DNA of 64,000 nt, taken from positions 28,979 through 92,978 of the forward strand of contig CAIOAO010000013.1 of NCBI GenBank assembly GCA_903855985.1, in the 5' to 3' direction. The translations under genes and the position numbers were made by a program. Position 1 is the first letter of the stretch. The number at the start of each line of letters is the position of its first letter. This document shows, piece by piece, positions 33,653 to 43,259 of this stretch. The notes below the pieces were generated by a model. It searched no databases and was not told the DNA's origin. It saw nothing but the letters and a program-made list of their open reading frames with translations. This DNA comes from an uncultured Opitutia bacterium (lineage in GTDB: Bacteria; Verrucomicrobiota; Verrucomicrobiia; Opitutales; Opitutaceae).

Positions 33653-35689
33653 ATGGCACACGATCCGGCTGCAGACTCCCACCAGGAACACGCCGACCAT
33701 GGGCATCACTGCGACCATAACCATGACCACGATCATGACCACGACCACGAGCACGGTGACCACGACGGCCGCGGACATGGTCATGAGGGCTGCAACCATG
33801 AGCACAGCGAAAGCCGGGCCGGGACCCTGAGCCTGGCCGTCTCCGGACTGTTGGTGGGCGTTGGGCTCCTGTTCCACTGGCTCAACCTCGGCCCGGCCCT
33901 CCTGGCGACCGGGATCTTCGTCGCCGCCATCCTCCTCGGCGGCTGGATGCTGCTGCCCGGGGCCTGGGCCGCCGTGCGCGGGCTGCGCCCCAACATCAGC
34001 TCGCTCATGGTCATCGCTGTCGTGGGCGCATCCGTCATCGGCGAATGGGCCGAGGCCGCCACCGTCGTGTTCCTCTTTGGCGTGGCCGAATGGCTTGAGG
34101 GCTGGGCGGACCGGCGCGCCCAGCACGCCGTCGAGGCCCTGCTCGAAATCGCCCCCAAGACCGCCTTCGTGAAACGCGCGGGCCGGTTTTCCGAAGTCTC
34201 CGTGGACGACGTCCAGGTGGACGAAACCGTGGCCGTGAAATCCGCCATGAACATCCCGCTGGACGGCGTCGTGCTTGCCGGTGAATCCGCGGTCAACCAG
34301 GCGCCGATTACGGGCGAGTCTGTGCCCGTGGACAAAAAGCCCGGCGACCCGGTCTTTGCCGGTACGGTGAACGGCGAGGGTTCGCTCGAAATCCGCGTCA
34401 CCAAGGCGGCCGGCGACACCACCCTCGCCCGCATCATCCGCCTGGTGAAGGAGGCGCAGGAGCAGAAGGCGCCCACCCAGCGCTTCGTGGATGGGTTCGC
34501 CCGCTATTACACCCCCACGGTGACCGTGGTGGCGCTGCTCATTTTTCTGGTGCCCCCGCTGCTGTTCCACGGCGAATGGTCGCAATGGCTCTACCGCGCC
34601 TGCGTGCTGCTCATCATCGCCTGTCCGTGCGCCCTCGTCATCTCGACGCCGGTGAGCATCGTCGCCGGCCTCACCGCCCTCGCCCGGCGCGGCGTGCTCG
34701 TGAAAGGCGGCGCGCACCTGGAAGCCGTCGCCAAGCTCCGGGCCCTCGCCGTGGACAAGACCGGCACCATCACCGAGGGGAAACCCCAGGTGTTGGGCAT
34801 CGAGTCGCTCAACGGGAAAACCGAGCCGGAGATCCTGCGGATCGCCGCGGCCATCGACGACCACTCGCCCCACCCGCTCGCCGCGGCCGTGGTCGCGCAC
34901 GCGAAAAAACAGGGCGTCACCTTTCCGCGCGCGGAAAACTACCAGGCCCGCAGCGGCCGCGGGGCCGAGGGGGTCGTCGAGGGCCACGCCTACTTTGTCG
35001 GCAATCACCGTTTCACCCATGAGCTGGGCGTGTGTTCGCCCGAGATCGAGCGGCGCCTGGCCGTCATCGAAAGCCGGGGTCAGTCGGTGATCGTGGTCGG
35101 CCACCGGCCCCACGATGACTGCCGGGGCGAGGTGCTCGGGATCATCGCCGTCGGCGACACCGTGCGCCCCGCCGCCCCCGCCGCGATCCGCGCGCTGCAC
35201 GCCGCCGGCATCACCACGGTCGTGATGCTGAGCGGCGACAACCAGCGCACGGCGGATTCCATCGCCCAGCAGGTCGGCATCGACGAGGCGCGCGGCGACT
35301 TGCTGCCCGAGGACAAGGTCGCGGCCGTCAAGGCCCTCCGCGCGACCCACGGCTCCGTCGGCATGGTCGGCGACGGGGTGAATGACGCCCCGGCGATGGC
35401 CACCGCGACCGTCGGCATCGCCATGGGTGGCGCCGGCACGGACGCCGCGATCGAAACCGCGGACATCACCCTGATGACGGATGATCTCGGCAAAATCGCG
35501 GAAACCGTCCGGCTCGGCCGGCGCACGCTCGGCATCATCCGGTTCAACATCATCTTCGCCCTCGCGCTGAAGGCCCTCTTCCTCGGCCTGACCCTGTTCG
35601 GTCACGCCAGCCTGTGGCTCGCCATCATGGCGGACACCGGCGCCACGCTGCTGGTGGTCGCAAACGCGCTGCGGCTGCTGCGCCGGTGA
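33653..35689 (+). CDS. Zn/Cd/Pb-type P1B-ATPase with His-rich N-terminus
   Basis: 678 residues. P-type ATPase: CPC at residues 324-326, phosphorylation motif DKTGT starting at Asp368, HP in SPHPLAAA, and GDGVNDAP near 573. The penultimate helix has MADTG near residue 659-663, in which the Asp is the ZntA-type metal ligand of P1B-2 pumps; this and the lack of Cu-type motifs point to Zn/Cd/Pb. Instead of a GMTCxxC domain it has a His/Asp-rich N-terminus of about 50 residues (HDHDHDHDHEH), probably a metal sensor. It closely follows the NicO-like permease. Confidence 0.92.
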   Translation: MAHDPAADSHQEHADHGHHCDHNHDHDHDHDHEHGDHDGRGHGHEGCNHEHSESRAGTLSLAVSGLLVGVGLLFHWLNLGPALLATGIFVAAILLGGWMLLPGAWAAVRGLRPNISSLMVIAVVGASVIGEWAEAATVVFLFGVAEWLEGWADRRAQHAVEALLEIAPKTAFVKRAGRFSEVSVDDVQVDETVAVKSAMNIPLDGVVLAGESAVNQAPITGESVPVDKKPGDPVFAGTVNGEGSLEIRVTKAAGDTTLARIIRLVKEAQEQKAPTQRFVDGFARYYTPTVTVVALLIFLVPPLLFHGEWSQWLYRACVLLIIACPCALVISTPVSIVAGLTALARRGVLVKGGAHLEAVAKLRALAVDKTGTITEGKPQVLGIESLNGKTEPEILRIAAAIDDHSPHPLAAAVVAHAKKQGVTFPRAENYQARSGRGAEGVVEGHAYFVGNHRFTHELGVCSPEIERRLAVIESRGQSVIVVGHRPHDDCRGEVLGIIAVGDTVRPAAPAAIRALHAAGITTVVMLSGDNQRTADSIAQQVGIDEARGDLLPEDKVAAVKALRATHGSVGMVGDGVNDAPAMATATVGIAMGGAGTDAAIETADITLMTDDLGKIAETVRLGRRTLGIIRFNIIFALALKALFLGLTLFGHASLWLAIMADTGATLLVVANALRLLRR

Positions 35690-35779
35690 GCCGGGCAATT
35701 CCGGCACGGTTTTCCGCAATTTAGGCTCAGGGAATCCATTTGCCTGCCGGGCGCTCCCGGGCCAGCCTGACCGCGTCCA

Positions 35780-36139
35780 ATGAAACGCTTGGTCTGGATC
35801 TTCCTCGCCGTTTTCTGCACCTCGCTTGCGCAGGTTCAGCCGGTGACGCTGTCCCCAACCCACCGGAAATGCTGCTGCTGTGGCGGCGATGGCTCCTGCG
35901 GCATGCCCGGCTGCCTGCCCCCGGCTCCGGCCCGGACCCTGCCCACGGCCAGCCAGCCGGCCAGCGTCATCGTGACCGAGGCCCGCCACGTGGCCGAGCC
36001 CGTCCGCCGGCTGGATGAAAAGTTTTTTGCGGTTTTTGTGGAAGCGGCGGCCGTCCCGGCCGCCTCGCGTGCGCCCGAGCGGGTGACGCGTGCTGCGAAT
36101 GTGCCGCTGTTTGCGGCGCATTGCAGTTACCTGATCTGA
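35780..36139 (+). CDS. Small exported Cys-rich protein
   Basis: 119 residues with a signal peptide (MKRLVWIFLAVFCTSLA). The mature N-terminus has a dense cysteine block, Cys31-34 (CCCC) followed by Cys40 and Cys45, which would bind soft metals well. The remaining sequence is Ala/Pro-rich with a helical segment (EKFFAVFVEAA) and a final Cys. No family recognised. Located between a Zn/Cd pump and a CusB-like adaptor, so a periplasmic metal scavenger or sensor is plausible but unproven. Confidence 0.6.
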   Translation: MKRLVWIFLAVFCTSLAQVQPVTLSPTHRKCCCCGGDGSCGMPGCLPPAPARTLPTASQPASVIVTEARHVAEPVRRLDEKFFAVFVEAAAVPAASRAPERVTRAANVPLFAAHCSYLI

Positions 36140-36279
36140 GGTCCCGGCCCGCGGTGTCTCCGCCCATCGGCCCGGCTCTGCCCGGACCGTGCCGGCGGGC
36201 CCGCCCAGGTTATTTCCGCGGGCGCTGCGGCGCGCGCGTTTGATTCCCCTGTCCGTATCCCTGCCTTTCCCGCTCAGCC

Positions 36280-37914
36280 ATGAAACCTTTTCACCTCCTC
36301 TGCCTTTTCCTGACCTTCGCCCTGGGGCTGACGGCCGCGACCGCGACCGTCTACCAGTGCCCCATGCACCCGTGGATCAAATCCGACAAGCCGGGTGACA
36401 AATGCACCATCTGCGGCATGGACCTCGTCGCCGCCGCCCCGGGTGACGCCGCGGTCGACCCGAACCTCGTCGTGCTTTCGCCCGCCGCCGCCGCCGTTGT
36501 CAATGTCCGCACGTCCGAGGTCCACCGTGGCGCGCTCGTGCACACGCTGCGCGTCGCCGGCGTGATCGAGGACGATGACACGCGCCACCACATCCTCACG
36601 GCGCGGGTCCCCGGCCGCATCGAGAAACTCTTTGTCAACTACGTCGGCGCCGAGGTGCGCGAGGGCGATCCGCTCGCCACGGTCTACAGCCCCGAGATGC
36701 TCACCGCCCAGCGCCAGTACATCGAGCGGCTCAAGGGCGGCGCGGCCTTCCCCGCCTCCGACCGTGCAGCGGCCCGCGAACGGCTGCTCGACATGGGGCT
36801 GACCGAGGAGGAGGTCGTCGTCCTGGAGCATACGCAGGAGCCCTCCGCGTTCCTGACCATCCGCACGCCCATGACCGGCACCGTCGTCGCCCGCCACGTT
36901 TACGAGGGCCAGCAGATCAACCAGGATCCGGCCGAGTCCGCGTCGCGGCTCTTCGAGGTCGGGGATTTCTCGAAGATGTGGTTCATCTTCGACGCCTACG
37001 AAACCGACCTCGCCTGGCTCCGTGTCGGCCAGACCGTGGCCGTCACCACCGCCTCGCAGCCCGGCCGCATCTTCACCGCGCCCATCGCGTTCATCGACCC
37101 CAACCTCACTGAGGCCACCCGCACGGCGCGCGTGCGCGTCGTGCTTGAAAACCCCGACCGCGCCCTCCTGCACAAGCTCACCGCCTATGGCGCCGTGTCC
37201 GCCGGCTCGCCCGACGTCCTGCTCGTCCCGCGCAGCGCCGTGCTCCGGCACAGCGGCAGCCCCGTGGTCTTCGTTGACCGCGGCCAGGGCACCTATGCGG
37301 CCCGCAATGTACAGCTCGGCCGCATGGGTGACACGGACGCCGAGGTGATTGCCGGCCTCGCCGCCGGCGACCGCGTCGTCACTGAGGGCGGCCTGCTCCT
37401 CGACGGCCAGGCCCAGCTCGCCCACGCCGCCGTCGGCGGCGACGACGCCTCGGTCCCCGTCACCCCGGTCGTCACCAATGCCGCGCCCGCCTCACTCGAT
37501 GCGCATGCCTACGGCCTGCTCAAGGCCCTCGCCTTTGCCTCAGCCGACGCCGCGACGTCCCTCGCGAACGACGACCTGCCCGGTTATCAGCACGCCGCCC
37601 CTGCTGTGCGGGCCGCCCTCCTCGCCTACCTCGACGGCTACAAGCCCGCGACCCGCACGCCGCTCGCGGATTCCCGAGACGCCCTGGTGGACGGGCCCGA
37701 TCTCCGCACCGCGCGACGCGCGTTCGAGGTGTTCAGCACCGCACTCGCCGACACCGCGCGCGAGCACGGCCTGCCGGCCCGGGAACAATTGCACGTCATG
37801 CAATGCCCGATGTCGCCCGTCCTCGGTGTCGGCCGCTGGCTCCAGCGCGACGCCAAGGTCCACAACCCGTTCTTCGGCTCGGCCATGCCGGGATGCGGCG
37901 ACGAAATCAAGTAA
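36280..37914 (+). CDS. CusB/CzcB-type RND periplasmic adaptor with HMBD and DUF3347
   Basis: 544 residues with a signal peptide. A heavy-metal-binding domain follows: CPMH at residues 27-30 and CTICGM with Cys42, Cys45 and Met47, the YHS-like domain fused to Cu efflux adaptors. Then come membrane-fusion-protein lipoyl and beta-barrel domains (PGRIEKLFVNYVGAEV, MTGTVVARHVYEGQQI). The C-terminal 160 residues match DUF3347 with the pattern CPM..GVGRWLQ...NPFFGSAMPGCG. Partner of the RND pump 12 bases downstream, probably moving Cu or Ag from the periplasm. Confidence 0.92.
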   Translation: MKPFHLLCLFLTFALGLTAATATVYQCPMHPWIKSDKPGDKCTICGMDLVAAAPGDAAVDPNLVVLSPAAAAVVNVRTSEVHRGALVHTLRVAGVIEDDDTRHHILTARVPGRIEKLFVNYVGAEVREGDPLATVYSPEMLTAQRQYIERLKGGAAFPASDRAAARERLLDMGLTEEEVVVLEHTQEPSAFLTIRTPMTGTVVARHVYEGQQINQDPAESASRLFEVGDFSKMWFIFDAYETDLAWLRVGQTVAVTTASQPGRIFTAPIAFIDPNLTEATRTARVRVVLENPDRALLHKLTAYGAVSAGSPDVLLVPRSAVLRHSGSPVVFVDRGQGTYAARNVQLGRMGDTDAEVIAGLAAGDRVVTEGGLLLDGQAQLAHAAVGGDDASVPVTPVVTNAAPASLDAHAYGLLKALAFASADAATSLANDDLPGYQHAAPAVRAALLAYLDGYKPATRTPLADSRDALVDGPDLRTARRAFEVFSTALADTAREHGLPAREQLHVMQCPMSPVLGVGRWLQRDAKVHNPFFGSAMPGCGDEIK

Positions 37915-37926
37915 CCCGCACCCGCC

Positions 37927-40900
37927 ATGATCGCCGCCATTATCCGCTGGTCCCTCAACAACCGCTTCCTGGTGCTGTGCGGTTTCGTCGCACTCTGCGC
38001 CTGGGGCGTCGTCGCCCTGAAGCGCGTGCCGATCGACGCCATCCCCGACCTCTCCGAGAACCAGGTCATCGTTTACGCCGACTGGGCCGGGCGCTCGCCG
38101 CAGGAGGTCGAGGACCAGATTACCTACCCGCTCAGCGTCTCACTGCAGGGCCTCGCCGGCGTGAAGACCGTGCGCGCCACGTCGATGTTCGGCTTCTCGT
38201 TCCTCACCGTCATTTTCGAGGACTCGGTTGACACCTACTTCGCGCGCACCCGCGTGCTCGAGCGGCTCAACTCCCTCGGCAACCTCCTGCCCGAGAGCGT
38301 CACCGCGCGCCTCGGCCCCGACGCCACCGGCCTGGGATGGATTTACCAATATTACCTGAAGGATGACTCCGGCCGGCAGGACCTCGGCTCGCTGCGCGCG
38401 CTGCAGGACAACTTCGTGCGCTACCAGCTCGCGGCCGTCCCCGGCGTCGCGGAGGTCGCCAGCCTCGGCGGCTTCGTGCGGCAGTACCAGGTCGAAGTGT
38501 CCTCGCTCAAGCTGAAGCAGTTCAACGTAACGCTCGGCGACGTGATGGACGCCGTCGCCCGCAGCAACCGCAACGTCGGCGGCAAGACCGTCGAGGAAAA
38601 CGGCGCCGAGTACATCGTCCGCGGCCTCGGCCTCGTACACCGCGAGGCGGACCTCGAGGGCATCCCGATCCAGGCCCGCAACGGCAAACCGCTCTACCTG
38701 CGCGACCTGGCCACGGTGCGGATCGGCGGCGATTTCCGGCGCGGCGCGCTCGACGTCAACGGCCGCGAGGTCGTGGGCGGCATCGTCATCATGCGCTACG
38801 GCGGCAACGCCTTCCAGGTGATCGCCGACGTGAAGGCCCGCCTCGCCGCGCTCGCCCCCGGCCTCCCGCCGGGCGTCTCGGTCGCGTCCACCTACGACCG
38901 CAGCGGTCTGATCGACCGGGCCATCGACACGCTCAAGCACGCGCTCACCGAGGAAATCATCCTCGTGACGCTGATGCACATCCTGTTCCTGTTCCACTTC
39001 CGCAGCATCCTCGTCGTCACGCTGCCGCTGCCCGCGTCGATCCTGATCTCGTTCATCCTGATGGACCGCTTCGGCATCCCGTCGCACATCATGTCGCTCA
39101 CGGGCATCGCCATCTCGATCGGCGTCCTGGTGGACGCCGGCATCGTGATGACGGAAAACGTCATCCGGCACTGCGAGAAGGCCGAGGACGAGTTGCGCCG
39201 CCGGCTGACCCCGCCGGAGGTGTTTCGCGAGACGCTCGCCGCCGCCACGCAGGTCGGCCGGCCGATGTTCTTCTCGATGATGATCATCATCCTCGCCTTT
39301 GTGCCGGTGTTCCTGCTCACCGGCCAGGAGGGCAAGCTCTTCCACCCGCTCGCCTACACCAAGTCGTTCGCGCTGCTCGGCGCCGTCCTGCTGGCCATCA
39401 CGGCCGTGCCGGTGTTCTGCACCCTGCTGGTGCGCGGCCCGTTCAAGCCCGAGAGTGAGAACTGGCTGATGAAAAATCTGCTCCGGGTCTACGACCCCGT
39501 CCTCGATTGGGCGCTGGGCCACCGCCGGAGCGTGCTCGGCCTCGCGTTCGCCCTCCTCGGCTTCAGCCTCGTCGTCGCGTTCGGCCTCCCCCGCGCCGTC
39601 AACGCCCACCTGCCCGCCGCCGTCGCGCGGCACACGGCCGGTTTCGGCAACGAATTCATGCCCACCCTGCAGGAAGGCAGCCTGCTCTTCATGCCCGTGC
39701 TGCTCCCGGCCACGTCGCTCACCGAGGTGAAGCGCATCATGGCGTGGCAGGACAAGGTCATCAGCCAGCACCCCGCCGTCCTTTCCGTCGCCGGCAAGCT
39801 CGGCCGCGCCGAGACCGCCACCGACCCCGCGCCCGTCGAGATGATCGAGACCACGATCATGCTCCGGCCCCCGGAAGAGTGGCCCAAGGGCATGACGAAG
39901 CAGCAAATCGTCGCCGATCTCTCGGCGAAGCTCATGAACGTCCCCGGCTACGCGCCGGGTTTCCTCCAGCCCATCGAGAACCGCGTGCTCATGACCAGCA
40001 CCGGCATCCGCGCCCAGGTCGGCGTGAAGATCTTTGGCGACAACCTCGACGCGCTCCAGGCGAAGGCCTTCGAGGTCGAGCGCGTGATCAACCGCGTGCG
40101 CGGCGCCACCGGCGTCGCGCCGTCCCGCGTGCAGGGCAAACCCTACCTCGAGATCGCCGTGCGCCGCGACCTCATCGGCCGCTACGGCCTGCGGGTGCAG
40201 GACGTGCTGGATTACGTGGAAACCGGGCTCGGCGGCACCACCGTCAGCACGACCCTGAAGGGCCGCGAGCGCTGGCCCATCCAGGTGCGGCTCGAGCAGG
40301 CGGACCGCGAGGACATCACCCGGCTCGGCGAACTGCTCGTCCCCGTGCCCGCGGGCGGCCATGTCCCGCTCGGCCAGCTCGCCGACATCACGCGTGTGGT
40401 CGGGCCCAACGAGATCGCCTCGGAGAACGGCCGGCTGCGCGTCTTTGTGCAGGCCAACGTCAACGACCGCGACCTGGGTGGCTTCGTGGATGAAATCAAG
40501 GCCCGCCTCGCCGCGGAGGTGAAGCTCGACCCCGGCATGACGCTCGAGTTCTCCGGCCAGTACGAGCACCAGATCCGCGCCCGGCAGACCCTGCTCTACG
40601 TCTTCCCCGCGGTGATCGTCATCATCTTCATCCTGCTGACGATGACGTTCAAGTCGGTGCCCGAGGCCGCGCACGTGCTGCTCGCCGTGCCGTTCGCGCT
40701 GACCGGCGGCGTGCTCCTGCAGGCGTGGATGGGTTTCAACTTCAGCGTCGCCGTCTGGGTCGGCTACATCGCGCTCTTCGGCACCGCCATCCAAACCGGC
40801 GTGATCATGGTCATCTACCTCGAGGAAGCGGTCGCGCGGAAGCGCGCCGAGCTGGGCGCCGCGCCCATGGACCGCGCCGCACTGGTCGCCGCGGTGAAGG

Positions 40901-41121
40901 AGGGCGCCCGGCTGCGGCTGCGCCCGAAGGTCATGACCGTCGCCACCACCGTCGCGTCGTTGCTCCCGATCTTCTGGAGCCACCGGACGGGCATTGAAAT
41001 CATGCAACCGCTCGCCACTCCGGTGATCGGTGGTATGCTTTCCAGCCTCGTGCACATCCTCATCGTCACCCCCGTGATCTTCACCTGGCTCCGCGAGCGG
41101 GACCTGGCGCGCGCCGCCTGA
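37927..41121 (+). CDS. Heavy-metal RND efflux permease, CusA/CzcA type
   Basis: 1064 residues, 12 membrane spans with two large periplasmic loops, the standard HME-RND size. Proton-relay region GIAISIGVLVDAGIVMTENV with the conserved Asp, the phrase GRAETATDPAP, and a Met-rich stretch (LLFMPVLLPATSLTE) consistent with Cu/Ag rather than Zn/Co pumps. It starts with RWSLNNRFLVL, as in CusA. With the adaptor upstream it would need an outer-membrane channel (CusC/TolC), which is not encoded in the window. Followed by the Cu P-type ATPase 12 bases later. Confidence 0.93.
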   Translation: MIAAIIRWSLNNRFLVLCGFVALCAWGVVALKRVPIDAIPDLSENQVIVYADWAGRSPQEVEDQITYPLSVSLQGLAGVKTVRATSMFGFSFLTVIFEDSVDTYFARTRVLERLNSLGNLLPESVTARLGPDATGLGWIYQYYLKDDSGRQDLGSLRALQDNFVRYQLAAVPGVAEVASLGGFVRQYQVEVSSLKLKQFNVTLGDVMDAVARSNRNVGGKTVEENGAEYIVRGLGLVHREADLEGIPIQARNGKPLYLRDLATVRIGGDFRRGALDVNGREVVGGIVIMRYGGNAFQVIADVKARLAALAPGLPPGVSVASTYDRSGLIDRAIDTLKHALTEEIILVTLMHILFLFHFRSILVVTLPLPASILISFILMDRFGIPSHIMSLTGIAISIGVLVDAGIVMTENVIRHCEKAEDELRRRLTPPEVFRETLAAATQVGRPMFFSMMIIILAFVPVFLLTGQEGKLFHPLAYTKSFALLGAVLLAITAVPVFCTLLVRGPFKPESENWLMKNLLRVYDPVLDWALGHRRSVLGLAFALLGFSLVVAFGLPRAVNAHLPAAVARHTAGFGNEFMPTLQEGSLLFMPVLLPATSLTEVKRIMAWQDKVISQHPAVLSVAGKLGRAETATDPAPVEMIETTIMLRPPEEWPKGMTKQQIVADLSAKLMNVPGYAPGFLQPIENRVLMTSTGIRAQVGVKIFGDNLDALQAKAFEVERVINRVRGATGVAPSRVQGKPYLEIAVRRDLIGRYGLRVQDVLDYVETGLGGTTVSTTLKGRERWPIQVRLEQADREDITRLGELLVPVPAGGHVPLGQLADITRVVGPNEIASENGRLRVFVQANVNDRDLGGFVDEIKARLAAEVKLDPGMTLEFSGQYEHQIRARQTLLYVFPAVIVIIFILLTMTFKSVPEAAHVLLAVPFALTGGVLLQAWMGFNFSVAVWVGYIALFGTAIQTGVIMVIYLEEAVARKRAELGAAPMDRAALVAAVKEGARLRLRPKVMTVATTVASLLPIFWSHRTGIEIMQPLATPVIGGMLSSLVHILIVTPVIFTWLRERDLARAA

Positions 41122-41132
41122 TCCGGAAAGCC

Positions 41133-43166
41133 ATGCACCACCACCCATCCGCGTCCGCCGACTCCAGCCCCGGGCTCCCGCCGGCCAATGAGCCGGTTTA
41201 CATGGGCCTGCCGCACGAGCGTTACCTGCGGCCGCGGCTGTATGTCGCCGGCGCGCTCGCGCTGCCGGTGCTGGTCCTGGCGATGGGCGGAATGATCTGG
41301 CCCCACGCCTTTCACCGGCTGCCCGCGGGCCTCTCCGGCTGGCTGCAGTTCGCGCTCACCACGCCCATTTTCTTTTGGGCTGGCGCGCCGCTGAACGGCC
41401 GCTGGTGGAAGTCCATCCGCGAGCGCGACACCAACATGTTCACGCTCACGGTCACGGGCACCGGCGCGGCTTACGGTTTCAGCTTCGCCGCCCTGCTGCT
41501 CGCACCCTGGTTTCCCGCCGCCTACCTCGGCGAGCACGGCGTACCGCTCTACTTCGAGGCCGTCGCGTTCATCACCTGCATCGTCCTGCTCGGCCAGATC
41601 CTCGAGCAGCGCGCCCATGCCCGCACCGACGCGGCCATTCGTGCCCTCATGTCCCTCGCCCCGACCCAGGCCCACCGGCTCCGGCCCGACGGCACCGAGG
41701 AGGACGTGGCCATCGGAGCCGTCCAACCCGGCGACCGGCTGCGGGTCCGCCCCGGGGAAAGCCTGCCGGTTGACGGCGAACTGCTCGAGGGCAGCTCGGA
41801 AATCAATGAAGCCATGCTCACCGGCGAACCCCTGCCTGTGGCCAAGCAGCCCGGCAGCAAGGTCAGCGCCGGCACGCTCAACACCACGGGTTCGTTTGTC
41901 TTCCGCGCCGAACGCGTCGGGGCCGACACGCTCCTCGCCCAGATCATCCGCCTCGTCGAACAGGCCGTGGAGAGCGAGGCCCCCATTGCGCGGCTGGCCG
42001 ACCGCGTCTCCGCTTGGTTCGTGCCCGTGGTACTCGGGCTGGCCGGCGTGACTTTCCTTGCCTGGGGCCTCTTCGCCCCGGACCGCGGCTGGCTCTACGG
42101 ACTCATCAACGCCATTTCCGTCCTCGTGATCGCCTGCCCATGCGCGCTCGGCCTGGCCACGCCGGTTTCCCTGGTGACCGGCATCGGCCGCGGCGCGGCC
42201 GCCGGCGTGCTCGTCAAGGAGTCCGCCGCCCTTGAGCGCCTCGCAGGCGCCAACACGCTGCTGATCGACAAGACCGGCACGCTCACCGAGGGCCGCCCCC
42301 GCGTCGTCGCCGTCGAGCCCGCCGCCGGCTTCACCGCCGACTCGCTGCTGGGCCTCGCGGCCGCCGCCGAGTCGGCGAGTGAACATCCTCTCGCCCGTGC
42401 GATCGTCGATGAGGCCCGGGCCCGGAGCCTGGCTTACCCGGCAGCGGCGGAGTTTGCCGCCGAGCCCGGGGCCGGCGTGCACGCCACGGTCGGGGGACGC
42501 GCGGTCCGCGTCGAACGCGCCCCGTCCGACCTTGTGCTCGCCAGCCATGCCGAAGCCACCCTCGTCGCTGTCTCCGTTGACGGCCAGCGGGCCGGGTTGC
42601 TCGCCCTCGCGGATCCGCTCAAGGGCACGTCAGCCCGCGCGGTGACCGAGCTGCAGCGGCTGGGGCTGCAGGTGCGCATGGTCACCGGTGACCGCGAACT
42701 CACCGCCCGCGCGTTGGCGTCCCAGCTGGGCCTCGACGGTTATGCCGCCGGCGTCACGCCTGCGGGCAAGCAGGATCTGGTGCGCGCGCACCAGGCCCGC
42801 GGCGAACGCGTGGTTTTCGCCGGCGACGGCCTCAACGACGCGCCGGCCCTGGCCGCGGCCGACGTGGGCATCGCCATGGGCACCGGCACCGATGTCGCCA
42901 TCCACAGCGCCGGGCTCGTGCTGGTGAAAGGCGACCTGGCCGCGCTGGTGCGCGCCGTGCACCTCAGCCGCGCCGTCCTGCGCAACATCAAGCAGAACCT
43001 CTTCTGGGCCTTCGCATTCAATACCGCCGGGCTGCCCCTCGCCGCCGGGGCCCTCTACCCCTTCACCGGCTGGCTGCTGAACCCCATGTTCGCCAGCGTC
43101 GCCATGAGCCTCAGCTCGGTGACCGTCATCACCAACGCCCTGCGCCTGCGCCACGCCCGGCTTTGA
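41133..43166 (+). CDS. Cu+-type P1B-ATPase (CopA-like), no N-terminal metal domain
   Basis: 677 residues. CPC at 335-337, DKTGT from Asp379, GDGLNDAP, and the C-terminal Cu signature region MSLSSVTVITNALRL with Met and the two Ser/Thr residues typical of P1B-1 pumps. The usual tyrosine-asparagine pair in the previous helix reads FN here (FAFNTAGLPLAAG), a conservative change. There is no GMTCxxC domain; a short His-containing leader (MHHHPSA) is all. Exports Cu+ from cytoplasm to periplasm, complementing the RND pump. Confidence 0.9.
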   Translation: MHHHPSASADSSPGLPPANEPVYMGLPHERYLRPRLYVAGALALPVLVLAMGGMIWPHAFHRLPAGLSGWLQFALTTPIFFWAGAPLNGRWWKSIRERDTNMFTLTVTGTGAAYGFSFAALLLAPWFPAAYLGEHGVPLYFEAVAFITCIVLLGQILEQRAHARTDAAIRALMSLAPTQAHRLRPDGTEEDVAIGAVQPGDRLRVRPGESLPVDGELLEGSSEINEAMLTGEPLPVAKQPGSKVSAGTLNTTGSFVFRAERVGADTLLAQIIRLVEQAVESEAPIARLADRVSAWFVPVVLGLAGVTFLAWGLFAPDRGWLYGLINAISVLVIACPCALGLATPVSLVTGIGRGAAAGVLVKESAALERLAGANTLLIDKTGTLTEGRPRVVAVEPAAGFTADSLLGLAAAAESASEHPLARAIVDEARARSLAYPAAAEFAAEPGAGVHATVGGRAVRVERAPSDLVLASHAEATLVAVSVDGQRAGLLALADPLKGTSARAVTELQRLGLQVRMVTGDRELTARALASQLGLDGYAAGVTPAGKQDLVRAHQARGERVVFAGDGLNDAPALAAADVGIAMGTGTDVAIHSAGLVLVKGDLAALVRAVHLSRAVLRNIKQNLFWAFAFNTAGLPLAAGALYPFTGWLLNPMFASVAMSLSSVTVITNALRLRHARL

Positions 43167-43259
43167 TCCGCCGGCCGGCTTGGTTTTAACGCTTTCCGGC
43201 CCGGTCCCGGCAGCTTAGCAGTAACCATGGGCGCTTTCGTGCGTCCCATTGCCGGACTC

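Noticed and set aside
35690..35712. GCCGG / CCGGC stem followed by ACGGTTTT as a terminator after the Zn/Cd ATPase
   Set aside because: Five-bp stem, the T-run is short and offset from the stem; too weak to call.
33572..41148. Several 600-1000-codon antisense frames across the metal block
   Set aside because: Low-complexity Gly/Glu/His-rich translations with no motifs, each lying opposite a well-supported gene.
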